The notes under the pieces were generated by a model. The model saw only the letters and a list, made by a program, of their open reading frames with translations, searched no databases and was not told the DNA's origin. Below, piece after piece: positions 10,383-18,611 of a stretch of DNA of 52,241 nt. Made by a program: the position numbers and the translations under genes. Source of the DNA: an uncultured Myxococcales bacterium (GTDB lineage Bacteria > Myxococcota_A > UBA9042); contig CAIXGW010000193.1 in the NCBI GenBank assembly GCA_903919145.1, forward strand, positions 1-52,241. Direction: 5' to 3'. The stretch's first letter is position 1. Each line of letters opens with the position of its first letter.

Positions 10383-12011
10383 CTATTCGTCGACCAGGCG
10401 CAGCGCCGTGCCGGCCAAGACTACCCACAGCGGCTTGGCGGTCGCAGAAGTGCGCGGATCGGCCGACCAAACCACCAGGTCAGCCTGCATGCCTTTGGCA
10501 ATGGCCACGCGGCCCGCGGCGGATCCCGCTGACGTCACTGCTGCCAGCGCCAATTCGTCTGCCCCTGCGGTCCCCTTGGTCAGCGCGCGCAGGTCCGCCA
10601 AGGGGTTGGCTTGGATGACCGGCAGATCAGAGCCACTGCGCACGTTGCAGACCTTGGCCAGCTCCAAACCCCGGTAGCCCCAGGCCAAGCGTTCTGGGCC
10701 CAACCGCGCGGCGGCAAAGTCCTTGTCGGCCTCGGCGTGGCGCGGCTGCACGCTGCACTCGACACTCAGCCCGCTCAAGGCCGTCATCTGCTCTGGCGAC
10801 ACCACCTGGGCGTGCTCGATGCGCAGCGGCTTGGCCCCTGGCGGCCTCTTCATCCCCTGCAGCACCCGCACGACCTGGCCAACCGCGGCATCGCCAATCG
10901 CGTGCACCGCCAATTGCAGCTTGCGCCGGTCCGTTCTCTCAATCACCAGCTGCAGCGCCGCGTCGGTCATCAGCAATTGCCCAGACGTCCCCGGGGCATC
11001 GGCGTAGGGCTGGCTCAGCGCCGCCGTCCGGGCGCCAAGCGTGCCATCCAGCCACACCTTCACCCCCGCTACGTCGACCAACCCTTTGTAGGGCAACACA
11101 AACGTGCCGTCGAGCAGTCGCTGCCCCTCGGGTCGCTCCAAGTCCAGGAACAGGCGGACGCGCATGGGTAGGCGCCCCTCGTGGTCCAGCTCGGCCAGCA
11201 CTGTTGCCACCGCCGCGGGCTCGCCCATGGCGTGAACCTCGGTGATACCAAACCGCTGCAATTCCATAAGCGTCTGGCGCAACAGCGGTCGCAGCCGGGC
11301 CGGGCGCAGCGCCGGCATCTCGCGCCACACCTGCTGGGCCAGCACCTCATCGATGCGGCCATCGGCGGCGGCGACCTTGGCCGCCAACTCCTTAGGCAAT
11401 GCGTCGATGAGCGCTTCCGTCACCCTAGCCCCGTGGCCATCGGCGCGAGACAGGTAGGCCGCCTTGCCGTCCAGGGCCGCTTCAATCGCCGAAGCTGGCA
11501 GCGTCTCAAAAACCTGCTGCGACAGACCAAAGCCCCACAGCCACTCGTCGGCGGTGGCCAGCGCCACCTGCACAGCGGCGCGCAGAGAGTCTTCGTCTTT
11601 GACGGCGCGTAGATCCGCCGCATCGCGCAGCTGGGCAGCCCCCTGCAGGTGCACGTGGGCGTCGACCAACCCTGGCATCACCACTGCGCCAGGGACACTG
11701 ACCATCTGGGTGCTGGGGCCCAGCGTAGCCGACACTTCCAGCGGCGTGCCCACGGCCATGACCTGGCCACTGCGGACGGCCACCGCGCGGGCGCTAGGCG
11801 AGCCGTAGACCGAGCCGGCCACCAGCAACAATTCTGCGTGAGCGTCCTTCATAGCCACCTGGCGGGCGGGCAATTGGCTGGCTGCGCTGGGCGGCGGGAC
11901 CAAGAAGCGCCGCACGCTGGCACAGCCCCCCGCAGCCACCGCAAGCACAACCCACAGGGCCAAGCGCAACCGCCATGGCCGCCGCCACTGAAACAAAGGC
12001 CCACCACTCAC
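10383..12011 (-). CDS. Lipoprotein amidohydrolase (YtcJ-like, amidohydrolase 3 family)
   Basis: 542 aa from GTG 12011, which overlaps the stop of the upstream gene as GTGA; an ATG at 12068 would force a 61-bp overlap. An N-terminal lipoprotein signal (LALWVVLAVAAGGC) predicts a lipid-anchored protein. The metal-dependent hydrolase core shows VDAHVHLQGA (metal-binding HxH), the lysine-bearing strand VAGVKVWLDGTLG, HAIGDAA and IEHAQVV. The family cleaves amide or related C-N bonds on varied substrates; the substrate here cannot be told. It is the last gene of a four-gene operon headed by a Ser/Thr kinase, and converges with the barrel gene. Confidence 0.85.
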   Translation of the reverse strand: MSGGPLFQWRRPWRLRLALWVVLAVAAGGCASVRRFLVPPPSAASQLPARQVAMKDAHAELLLVAGSVYGSPSARAVAVRSGQVMAVGTPLEVSATLGPSTQMVSVPGAVVMPGLVDAHVHLQGAAQLRDAADLRAVKDEDSLRAAVQVALATADEWLWGFGLSQQVFETLPASAIEAALDGKAAYLSRADGHGARVTEALIDALPKELAAKVAAADGRIDEVLAQQVWREMPALRPARLRPLLRQTLMELQRFGITEVHAMGEPAAVATVLAELDHEGRLPMRVRLFLDLERPEGQRLLDGTFVLPYKGLVDVAGVKVWLDGTLGARTAALSQPYADAPGTSGQLLMTDAALQLVIERTDRRKLQLAVHAIGDAAVGQVVRVLQGMKRPPGAKPLRIEHAQVVSPEQMTALSGLSVECSVQPRHAEADKDFAAARLGPERLAWGYRGLELAKVCNVRSGSDLPVIQANPLADLRALTKGTAGADELALAAVTSAGSAAGRVAIAKGMQADLVVWSADPRTSATAKPLWVVLAGTALRLVDE

Positions 12012-12505
12012 AGAGTCTCCAGCGGGCGCGGGCCGCGCAGGCGCAAGCGCTCGGGGTCGCCCGGCCACGGCTCCAGGGCCCAGGGCTTACCAGTGCGGTG
12101 GCTCACCTCGGCCAGCAAGGCTTGGCGATGCACATAGATCGGCACGCCCCAAGCGCGAATCTTGCGCCAGATCTCCGGCCAGACCTCAGAAAATTCTTCT
12201 TCACTCAGGCGGACTTTGCCCAAACCCACCGGCGTGCCATAGGGGCAGTCGGTGGCCAGGTAGCCCAGCGGTGCGGCCTCGCTGGCGTGGTGGCACCAGG
12301 GAGCCCGCTCAAAGCGATCGGCATACACGCTGCACCCAAACAGGCCGTCCGCGTCTTGCTCCAGGAACTGGCAGCGCAAGCCGGGTACGGCCACAAGCCC
12401 TTTGGTGTCAGAAGGCACCGCCATATGGCAGCTGATGCCGCAGCGGCGACACTTGGCTTCGTGTTCCGCATCGCTGCGCAGCTCGGTGGCGTCCGCAACG
12501 CTCAA
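12008..12505 (-). CDS. YkgJ-like cysteine cluster protein
   Basis: 165 aa. The Cys pattern CRRCGISCH (residues 19-27), LRCQFL, FGCSVYADRFERAPWC and a later TDCPYG matches the YkgJ/UPF0153 group (PF03692), proposed to bind zinc or an iron-sulphur cluster. No signal peptide is present, so it is cytoplasmic. The start is TTG, overlapping the stop of the upstream TPR/PEGA gene as TTGA, and its own stop overlaps the amidohydrolase start as GTGA. Function is not established; the tight coupling suggests a shared pathway with its neighbours. Confidence 0.75.
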   Translation of the reverse strand: MSVADATELRSDAEHEAKCRRCGISCHMAVPSDTKGLVAVPGLRCQFLEQDADGLFGCSVYADRFERAPWCHHASEAAPLGYLATDCPYGTPVGLGKVRLSEEEFSEVWPEIWRKIRAWGVPIYVHRQALLAEVSHRTGKPWALEPWPGDPERLRLRGPRPLETL

Positions 12506-13635
12506 AGTCGGCCAACGCCTTGGGCGAACTGTCCGGCCGGCGGAGGCAGGGCTGGGGCCGCGCCCGCAGTCTTGCTGTCCGCTGAGCCCCCGTCTCTCAC
12601 CAGCAGAAGGTAGCTGGCCACGGCAGCACCGGCGCCGACGATCGCGTAGGTGGAGCCCAGCCAGTGCTTGTTGGTCGACTTGATGCCGCGCACGTCATCA
12701 ACGTCTACCAGCAGGTACGAGCCCAGGCCGTAAAGGCCATAGCCAAGCAGGCCAGTGCCTACGGCCACACCGCCCCAGCCCATGGCTTTGCCGGCGCTGA
12801 CCGCAGAGGCGGGCGGTTCCAAGCCCATGCAGCCGGCTTCTACCGTCTGATCCGAGCCGACATCGACCGTGACCCCCACCTGCCGGCCGTCGCGCACACA
12901 GACCACGCTGTGCTTGCCTGGCTCGACTATCTTGGGCGGCGCGCGGTCGCCCAGGCGCTGGGCGTCTTCGATCTCGTAGATCGCCCCGTCAATGGTAATC
13001 AGCGCCCCTTTCAAGCCGTTGGGCACCACCACTATCAGGCGCCCTTCCTTCTCGTTGAGGTTGATGCGCAGGTCCACGGTCTCGCCGACCTTGATCTCGA
13101 CTTCCCTGGTGACCGCGCGCTTGCCCGGCACGCCCGCCTCTACCTTGTGGCGCCCGGGGCCGATCCACTTGACAAAGGGCAGAGGAATATCGGTGCCGTC
13201 CAACTTCGCCCGGGCGCTGGCCGGCTCGGCCGTCACCTTCAGCTCGCCCTTCTGGCGCATCTCTTCGCCGGTCCCCAAAAGCTCGTCGGTCAGGACCTTG
13301 ACCAGCGGCTTGGGCAGCTGCGCCAGACCTTCGCGAACCACCTTGTAGGCGGACTCGGCCTCTCTCAGCTTGCCCAGAGCGCGCAGCGCCCGCCCCTTGA
13401 GCAACGTGATCGCCGGGTGGCCAAAAATGCGCTCAGCCTGCTCCGCCAGGTCGGCGGCCTTCTCAAAATCCTTAGCGTCAAAGCGGTCTTTAGCTTCCTT
13501 GTAGATGGCATTGGCGCGCACTTCCGACTCGCCGGCCCAAGCTGGCGTCGCGGCAAGCGCCGACACCAAAGCCAACATGCTGAAAACGCGGGTCAACGCC
13601 GCCATGGCCGCCGTGGGCATTTGTGGTTTCACCAT
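12502..13635 (-). CDS. TPR and PEGA domain membrane protein
   Basis: 377 aa. A signal peptide covers about residues 11-35 (MAALTRVFSMLALVSALAATPAWA); methionines 1, 6 or 11 could each start it. Residues 40-125 form two or three TPR-like helical repeats (NAIYKEAKDRFDAKDFEKAADLAEQ). Residues about 130-200 are a PEGA-type beta domain (GELKVTAEPASARAKLDGT), and a second degenerate one follows (GRLIVVVPNGLKGALITIDG). Two hydrophobic segments lie near residues 285-345. The ATG overlaps the kinase stop by seven bases (ATGGTGA). PEGA/TPR proteins of this type are common in Myxococcota envelopes; no enzymatic role is visible. Confidence 0.78.
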   Translation of the reverse strand: MVKPQMPTAAMAALTRVFSMLALVSALAATPAWAGESEVRANAIYKEAKDRFDAKDFEKAADLAEQAERIFGHPAITLLKGRALRALGKLREAESAYKVVREGLAQLPKPLVKVLTDELLGTGEEMRQKGELKVTAEPASARAKLDGTDIPLPFVKWIGPGRHKVEAGVPGKRAVTREVEIKVGETVDLRINLNEKEGRLIVVVPNGLKGALITIDGAIYEIEDAQRLGDRAPPKIVEPGKHSVVCVRDGRQVGVTVDVGSDQTVEAGCMGLEPPASAVSAGKAMGWGGVAVGTGLLGYGLYGLGSYLLVDVDDVRGIKSTNKHWLGSTYAIVGAGAAVASYLLLVRDGGSADSKTAGAAPALPPPAGQFAQGVGRL

Positions 13636-15626
13636 TCCACCTTGGGCTTAGCCTTTTTGATGACGGACTTGGAGGCCGTCAGCGTCACAGGGTACACGGG
13701 CTTGGCGGGAGCCAACAGGTACAGGTCGCTGTAGATGAGCTCAAAGGCGTCAAAGCCGGCTTTCTTGACCGTGACCTTCTTGCCTTCGCCGCTCTTGAGG
13801 GGCACGTCGCAAGGGGTTGTGCCGACTTCCTTGCCATCGACCAGCACAGATGCACCGGGTGGCGTGGATTCCAGCCTGACCTTGCGGACTTCTGTAGCAG
13901 CCGCGCCTGGCGCACCACCCGGAACAGCCCCCCCTGGCACCGCACCAGCGGGTACCGCCGCGGCTCCAGCTTGGCCAGCCCCTGCGGGTGCAGCGCCACC
14001 GTCGGCAGAGGCCGAAGCATCGGCTGATCCGGCGGCGGCGGCCTTCTCGCTTTCGGCCTTCTCTTTGTCGGCCTTCTCTTTGTCGGCCTTTTCCTTGTCC
14101 GCCTTCTCTTGGTCGGCCTTTTCGTTCCCTGCCTTTTCTTTGTCCGCCTTTTCTTTGTCCGCCTTTTCTTGGTCGGCCCTTTCCTGGTCGCTCTTGCCTT
14201 GCCCAGCCCGGTCCTGACCGCCAGCGTTGTCTCCGGCGGCGATCTCTGCGGACCTTGGGGCGGGCTTGGCTTCTTCTTTGCCGGTCAGTAGCACCACTAC
14301 GGCGCCACCCACAACGACCACCGCCACCACCAGCAACAGCAGCAAATTGCGAACGGAAGGCCCGCCATGGGCGGCGGCCTCTGCGGCGGCGGGCCCTGGC
14401 TTGCCGCTGTCTTTGCCCTTGGCGCCGTCCGCGCCCTTGGCGCCGTCTTTGCCCTTGCCGCCGTTCTTGCCCTTGGCGTCGCCACCTGCCAATTGGGCGC
14501 GCGCCTGGTCCAGATCCAGGGCCATGGTTGCGGCGTTGGCCCCTGCCGAGCCCGACGTAGCCGAGGTGTCCAGCGCCATCGTCCGCTCAGAATCCAGCCC
14601 ACCCATCTGGACGTCGGCCACGTCAAGCGCGCGCGTCGCCTCAAGTTCCTGGGAGTTGACCGTAGACAGCTGCTGCGACTTGCGCGACGGCGGCGGTACC
14701 GTGGTCGGCTTGCCTGGCGTGCGATTGCCCACGGCGCTGAATTGCCCTGACGGGTAGCGGCCGCCGTGCAGCACCGCCATCACGCCGTCGATGGCCTCCA
14801 GCACTTCCTCGGACGACTGGTGGCGATTGGCGGCCTTCTTGGCCAGCATCTTGAACACCAGATGGTCCAATTCCTCAGGGACATACAGATCGGGATCCAC
14901 GTCAGCAAAGCGCGGCGGCGGCTCTTGCACGTGCTTGATGGCTACGGCGATCGGGTCTTCGGCCACAAAAGGCGGCCGGCCAGTCAGCATCTCAAACAGG
15001 ATAACGCCCAGCGAATACAGGTCACTAGCGGCCGACAGCGGCAGCCCCTGCGCCTGCTCGGGCGACAGGTAGCGCGGTGTGCCAAACATCTTGCCCGCTT
15101 GGGTCAGCTCAGCACCGCCGGCCTCCAAGAACTTGGCGATGCCAAAGTCGATGACCTTGATGAAGTCTTTTTCGCCATAGATGTCGCAGACAAAGATGTT
15201 GTCCGGCTTCAGGTCGCGGTGGATGATGCCCTTGCTGTGGGCTTCTGCCAGGGATTTCAGCACCTGGCGGATCATGTACAGGCAGCGGGTGGTGTCGAGC
15301 CGGCCGCGCTTGAGAACGGCCGTCAGCGTCTCGCCGGTCAGGAACTCCAGCGCCATGAAGATGTGGTGGTCAGAGCGGCCAAAGTCGAGCACGCTGATGG
15401 TGTTGGGGTGGCGCAACTGATTGGCGGCTCTGGCTTCCTGCTCAAAGCGCAGCACTTGCTTTTCGTCCGACACCAGGTGCGGCGCCAGGATCTTGATCGC
15501 CACCACCTTGTTGGACATCTGCTGATCTTGGCCCTGAAAGACCGAGCCCATGCCGCCCTGGCCGATCATCTTGATCAGCTTGTAGCGGCCTGCGAGGGTT
15601 TTTCCGACCAGATTGCTGCCGTCCAT
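13629..15626 (-). CDS. Membrane Ser/Thr protein kinase with Lys/Glu-rich stalk and PEGA domain
   Basis: 665 aa. The kinase domain (about residues 14-270) has GQGGMGSVF, the ATP-binding lysine in VVAIKIL, catalytic loop HRDLKPDN, DFG and SPEQ. A Thr/Ser-rich linker contains repeated TMALD motifs that could be autophosphorylation sites. One membrane segment lies at about residues 427-448. The outer part starts with about ten five-residue repeats of EKADK type (residues about 478-528), then an Ala/Gly/Pro linker and a C-terminal PEGA domain (VRLESTPPGASVLVDGKEVGT). This is a Pkn-type sensor kinase of the inner membrane. It leads an operon with a second PEGA protein, a Cys cluster protein and an amidohydrolase, which may be its outputs (inference). 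Confidence 0.92.
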   Translation of the reverse strand: MDGSNLVGKTLAGRYKLIKMIGQGGMGSVFQGQDQQMSNKVVAIKILAPHLVSDEKQVLRFEQEARAANQLRHPNTISVLDFGRSDHHIFMALEFLTGETLTAVLKRGRLDTTRCLYMIRQVLKSLAEAHSKGIIHRDLKPDNIFVCDIYGEKDFIKVIDFGIAKFLEAGGAELTQAGKMFGTPRYLSPEQAQGLPLSAASDLYSLGVILFEMLTGRPPFVAEDPIAVAIKHVQEPPPRFADVDPDLYVPEELDHLVFKMLAKKAANRHQSSEEVLEAIDGVMAVLHGGRYPSGQFSAVGNRTPGKPTTVPPPSRKSQQLSTVNSQELEATRALDVADVQMGGLDSERTMALDTSATSGSAGANAATMALDLDQARAQLAGGDAKGKNGGKGKDGAKGADGAKGKDSGKPGPAAAEAAAHGGPSVRNLLLLLVVAVVVVGGAVVVLLTGKEEAKPAPRSAEIAAGDNAGGQDRAGQGKSDQERADQEKADKEKADKEKAGNEKADQEKADKEKADKEKADKEKAESEKAAAAGSADASASADGGAAPAGAGQAGAAAVPAGAVPGGAVPGGAPGAAATEVRKVRLESTPPGASVLVDGKEVGTTPCDVPLKSGEGKKVTVKKAGFDAFELIYSDLYLLAPAKPVYPVTLTASKSVIKKAKPKVEW
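14040..14190 (-). repeat. 15-bp tandem coding repeats in the kinase stalk
   Basis: Near-identical 15-base units encode EKADK-like pentapeptides roughly ten times in a row. They make a charged helical stalk just outside the membrane. Repeat number probably varies between strains by slippage. Confidence 0.8.
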
Positions 15627-15964
15627 GCGCTCATCCGGGTCCGTGGCACAGCGCTTGAGCTGCTAGGTCCCGCCTTAATCTGAAGATGTAGGGCGTCTCT
15701 GTGCGCGCCGGACACCGTGGTTCAGTTGCCGCGCGCGTCCCAGTGGTGCGACGCTCACGTTGCGATCGGGGAGCATACCAGAACAGAGCTTGTCAGCAAA
15801 GCACATACGCCGGGTCAAGCCGGGCACTGGCCGGCTGCGGTGGGGTGGAGCTTGCTGGCGCGCCATGCTACCCTTTGCGTTCATGCCCCTGCTCGCGGCC
15901 CGGCCCCAGGTCGCTGCGCAGGCGCCGATGCCGCTGGTGGCCCATGCAATTGTTGGAGTGGCCG
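15627..15964. other. Divergent intergenic region
   Basis: 338 bp between the kinase operon (minus) and a lipoprotein gene (plus). On the plus strand GCTACCCT (about 15867-15874) fits the GC-TAnnnT form seen at other promoters here, but no -35 partner is clear. GGAG near 15954 serves the lipoprotein start. No gene was found in it. Confidence 0.4.
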
Positions 15965-16546
15965 ATGTCGGAGAGCCTGCTTGCCCCCGTGAATCCGTCC
16001 AGGTCGTTGGTGCAGCGTCTGCGCGCAACGCGGGCCTTCGCGCTGGCGATGACGGCGCTGGCCGCCCTGGCCTTGGCCGCGGGCTGCCGACCGACCACCA
16101 CCATTGGCGCCAACCAAGCCGTGGGCGAGTCCAAGCAAGCCGCCGAACAGACAGTCTCGAGCACCCAACTCAAGCAGAAAGGCGGCATGTGCGACCTGAA
16201 CCAGCGGGTCACCGGCCCCGGCGGCCCAGAGGGCGTGATCTGGCGGATGAACCAGATCGCCATGGAGCCGGACTCGGAAGAAACCTTCGCCAAATTCGCG
16301 GCGCTGTTCCCCTCGACCAAGAACGTCCGCGACATCAGAGAGAACTACTGGCAGCGTGTCCGCACCAACCTGCGCAAGTACCAAGTAGAGCCGCCCAAGC
16401 CCGACTTTGTGATTTGCCGCAAGGCGTATCGCGATGACGGCACGATGTACTACATTATCACTTCGGATCCGCGCCAGTCGCCGCCGCCCATTACCGTTGG
16501 CCCCGCTGATGGTACAGACAAGATCGTGTTTTTGACGCCCTTCTGA
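15965..16546 (+). CDS. Lipoprotein of unknown function
   Basis: 193 aa. The ATG at 15965 has GGAG upstream. The N-terminus has a long, Arg-containing n-region, then a hydrophobic core ending in the lipobox LAAGC (Cys about residue 41), so it is exported and lipidated. The mature part is helical and charged, with KQKGGMCDLNQRVTGPGGP and KPDFVICRKAYRDDGTMYYIITSD, and includes a possible Cys pair. No family was recognised. Further in-frame starts upstream have no ribosome site. It stands alone between a divergent kinase operon and the Kelch lipoprotein gene. Confidence 0.72.
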   Translation: MSESLLAPVNPSRSLVQRLRATRAFALAMTALAALALAAGCRPTTTIGANQAVGESKQAAEQTVSSTQLKQKGGMCDLNQRVTGPGGPEGVIWRMNQIAMEPDSEETFAKFAALFPSTKNVRDIRENYWQRVRTNLRKYQVEPPKPDFVICRKAYRDDGTMYYIITSDPRQSPPPITVGPADGTDKIVFLTPF

Positions 16547-16692
16547 TAGGATCGCCGGCCGGACAGTCGCGTCGCCCTGGGCGAATGGCCGACTGAGCCC
16601 CCTGCTCCATGCTAGTGTGGCCCTTGCCGGGCTTTGGCCTTGCTCTCTGTTTTTGTTGCCTTCTGTTGCCCTTGACGCCCACGGAGACATCG

Positions 16693-18546
16693 ATGCGCTC
16701 GCCTCCCACCGCACTGCAGGCCCGCCGCCGCCTTCTCGCCGCCTCCGCCCGCGGGCGCGCCGCAGCTCCCCGCCTTGTCCGAGCCGGATTGGCAGCCATG
16801 GCTTTGGGCCTGGGCGCTTGCGCCGCAGAGGACCTGCCCGCCGAAGACACCGGCGGCGTGGCCAGCCAGGTCTTTGCGCTTGCGACCTGCGGCGGCCAGA
16901 CGGCCGACCCGTTTGCTGCCCTCAAGACCTTGCAATTGATCGTGCGCGAGCCCTCAGCCACCGGCCTGCAAATCGCCGGCGCCAGCCCTACCGCGGCCTA
17001 CAGCACCGGCAAGAGCAGCATCGTCTTCAACGACATCAAGGCCGGCAGCCCCTTTGAGGTCAACATGCTCGGCTTTGGCGGCGCCGGCACCGCCCAGTGG
17101 TTTGGCCGCCGCACCGGCGTCAACATCAAGAAGAACGATACCACCAGCCTAGAAATGGCCTTGATGGCGGTAGAGAATTTCACCTGCGTCGGCACCAAGA
17201 ACATGGCCAACGCCCTGTTTCCCGCTTCTGTGGTCATGGACAACGGTCGCGTGCTGCTGACCGGCGGCTTTACCAACTCCACTCCCGACGGCGGGTTGGT
17301 CCGCTTGGAGTCGCCGTCGGACGCTGCCTACATCTTTGACGGCAACACCGGCACCTTTGCCAAGTCCAAGACGCTGATGAAAGAGGCCCGCGCCGGCCAC
17401 GCGATGATCTACCTGCCCAAGCTCAACCAGGTGTTGATCGTCGGTGGCGCCAAGAAGATGGCGATTCCGGTCGATGGCTCGACACCGCCGATCTGGTCCG
17501 TCAACGACGGGGTCAGCCTGTCTTATGAGATCTATGACGTCGGGTCTGACACCTTTATCGCCGGTGCAGACAACGGCCTGAACGCCAAGAAGCGCGTGTT
17601 TCCCAATCTGATTGCTCTGACCGATGACTATGTGGTCGCTCTGGGCGGCGCGCCGTGGCCCGTCTCCAACAGCGACGACTACGCCAAGTCCGACCGCTTT
17701 ACTTCCAACCGCGAGCAAGGGCAAAAGACTGGTAAGTTTGTGCCTGCTCTCAATACCTTGCAGCTGAACACCGTGCGCGCCGGTGCGGCGGTCGCCTACG
17801 TCGGCCCTACCGCCAACGGCACCAGCCGCTACTTCATCTGGGGCGGCGCCACCATTGACCAGGGCTACGATCCCAACAACCCGCTGACCACCGCCATCAA
17901 GCACGGCGAGCGCTTCAAGGAGTCCACCGAGCCCGGCACCGGCGAATTCTCCTCGGACTACAAGCTAGAAGGCGACTTCCTGCCCCAGAAAGTCGGCGAC
18001 ACGGTGGCGACCGACACTTCGCTGTTCTTCCCAACGCTGACCCCGCTCGGCAAGACGGTCGACAAAGACGGCGAGTGGTATCACTTTCTTTCGGCGGGCG
18101 GCGTGCGCTACGATCCCAAGGCCAAGGCCTGGCTGCAGCCCAAGGCCGACGACCTGTTCAAGGTTTCGCTCAAGGAAGCGACCGAAAGCACCAAGGGCCG
18201 CATCAAGACCGCGCGGCTGTCTGGCTTGGCCAAGGGCGTCTACTTCCACCAGGCCAATCAGAGCGGCGCCGATCACGTGTTGCTGAGCGGCGGCTTCTCT
18301 GCCCATGCGCAGCCGGCTTCGCAGCTGGTGCAGGCGTTCAACCTGCCCTCTGGCAAAATGCTCGGCAGCAATGACATGCCCGCGGCCAAGAATTTTGTGC
18401 TGCGCGGCGGCCACACGGGCCTGACGCTGCGCAATGACTGCGTCATCCTGTTCGGCGGCACCTCGCAGCTGGGCGCTGGCGTGCTGTCCTCGCAGCAGCA
18501 GGCCACCAGCGATATCTACTGCCCCAAGTTCTTGCTGCCCAAGTAG
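16693..18546 (+). CDS. Kelch-repeat lipoprotein, probable seven-bladed propeller
   Basis: 617 aa from ATG 16693, which has GGAG seven bases upstream; earlier starts lack one. A lipoprotein signal ends LGAC. The body holds seven strand-GG motifs characteristic of Kelch blades: VLLTGGFT, VLIVGGAK, VVALGGAP, YFIWGGAT, HFLSAGGVR, HVLLSGGFS and VILFGGTS. That count fits a closed seven-bladed beta-propeller. Before the propeller is a beta-rich domain of about 130 residues. It is likely surface- or periplasm-facing and involved in binding; no ligand can be inferred. Envelope genes follow on the same strand. Confidence 0.82.
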   Translation: MRSPPTALQARRRLLAASARGRAAAPRLVRAGLAAMALGLGACAAEDLPAEDTGGVASQVFALATCGGQTADPFAALKTLQLIVREPSATGLQIAGASPTAAYSTGKSSIVFNDIKAGSPFEVNMLGFGGAGTAQWFGRRTGVNIKKNDTTSLEMALMAVENFTCVGTKNMANALFPASVVMDNGRVLLTGGFTNSTPDGGLVRLESPSDAAYIFDGNTGTFAKSKTLMKEARAGHAMIYLPKLNQVLIVGGAKKMAIPVDGSTPPIWSVNDGVSLSYEIYDVGSDTFIAGADNGLNAKKRVFPNLIALTDDYVVALGGAPWPVSNSDDYAKSDRFTSNREQGQKTGKFVPALNTLQLNTVRAGAAVAYVGPTANGTSRYFIWGGATIDQGYDPNNPLTTAIKHGERFKESTEPGTGEFSSDYKLEGDFLPQKVGDTVATDTSLFFPTLTPLGKTVDKDGEWYHFLSAGGVRYDPKAKAWLQPKADDLFKVSLKEATESTKGRIKTARLSGLAKGVYFHQANQSGADHVLLSGGFSAHAQPASQLVQAFNLPSGKMLGSNDMPAAKNFVLRGGHTGLTLRNDCVILFGGTSQLGAGVLSSQQQATSDIYCPKFLLPK

Positions 18547-18611
18547 CGGCAGCTGCACCGATGCCGTTCAGCCGGGCCGCCCCGTGCTGAGCCTTTGAAC
18601 CACAGGCTCCC

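Noticed and set aside
14766..15683. 305-codon frame antisense to the kinase gene
   Set aside because: The kinase motifs on the other strand are complete, and this frame shows no domain.
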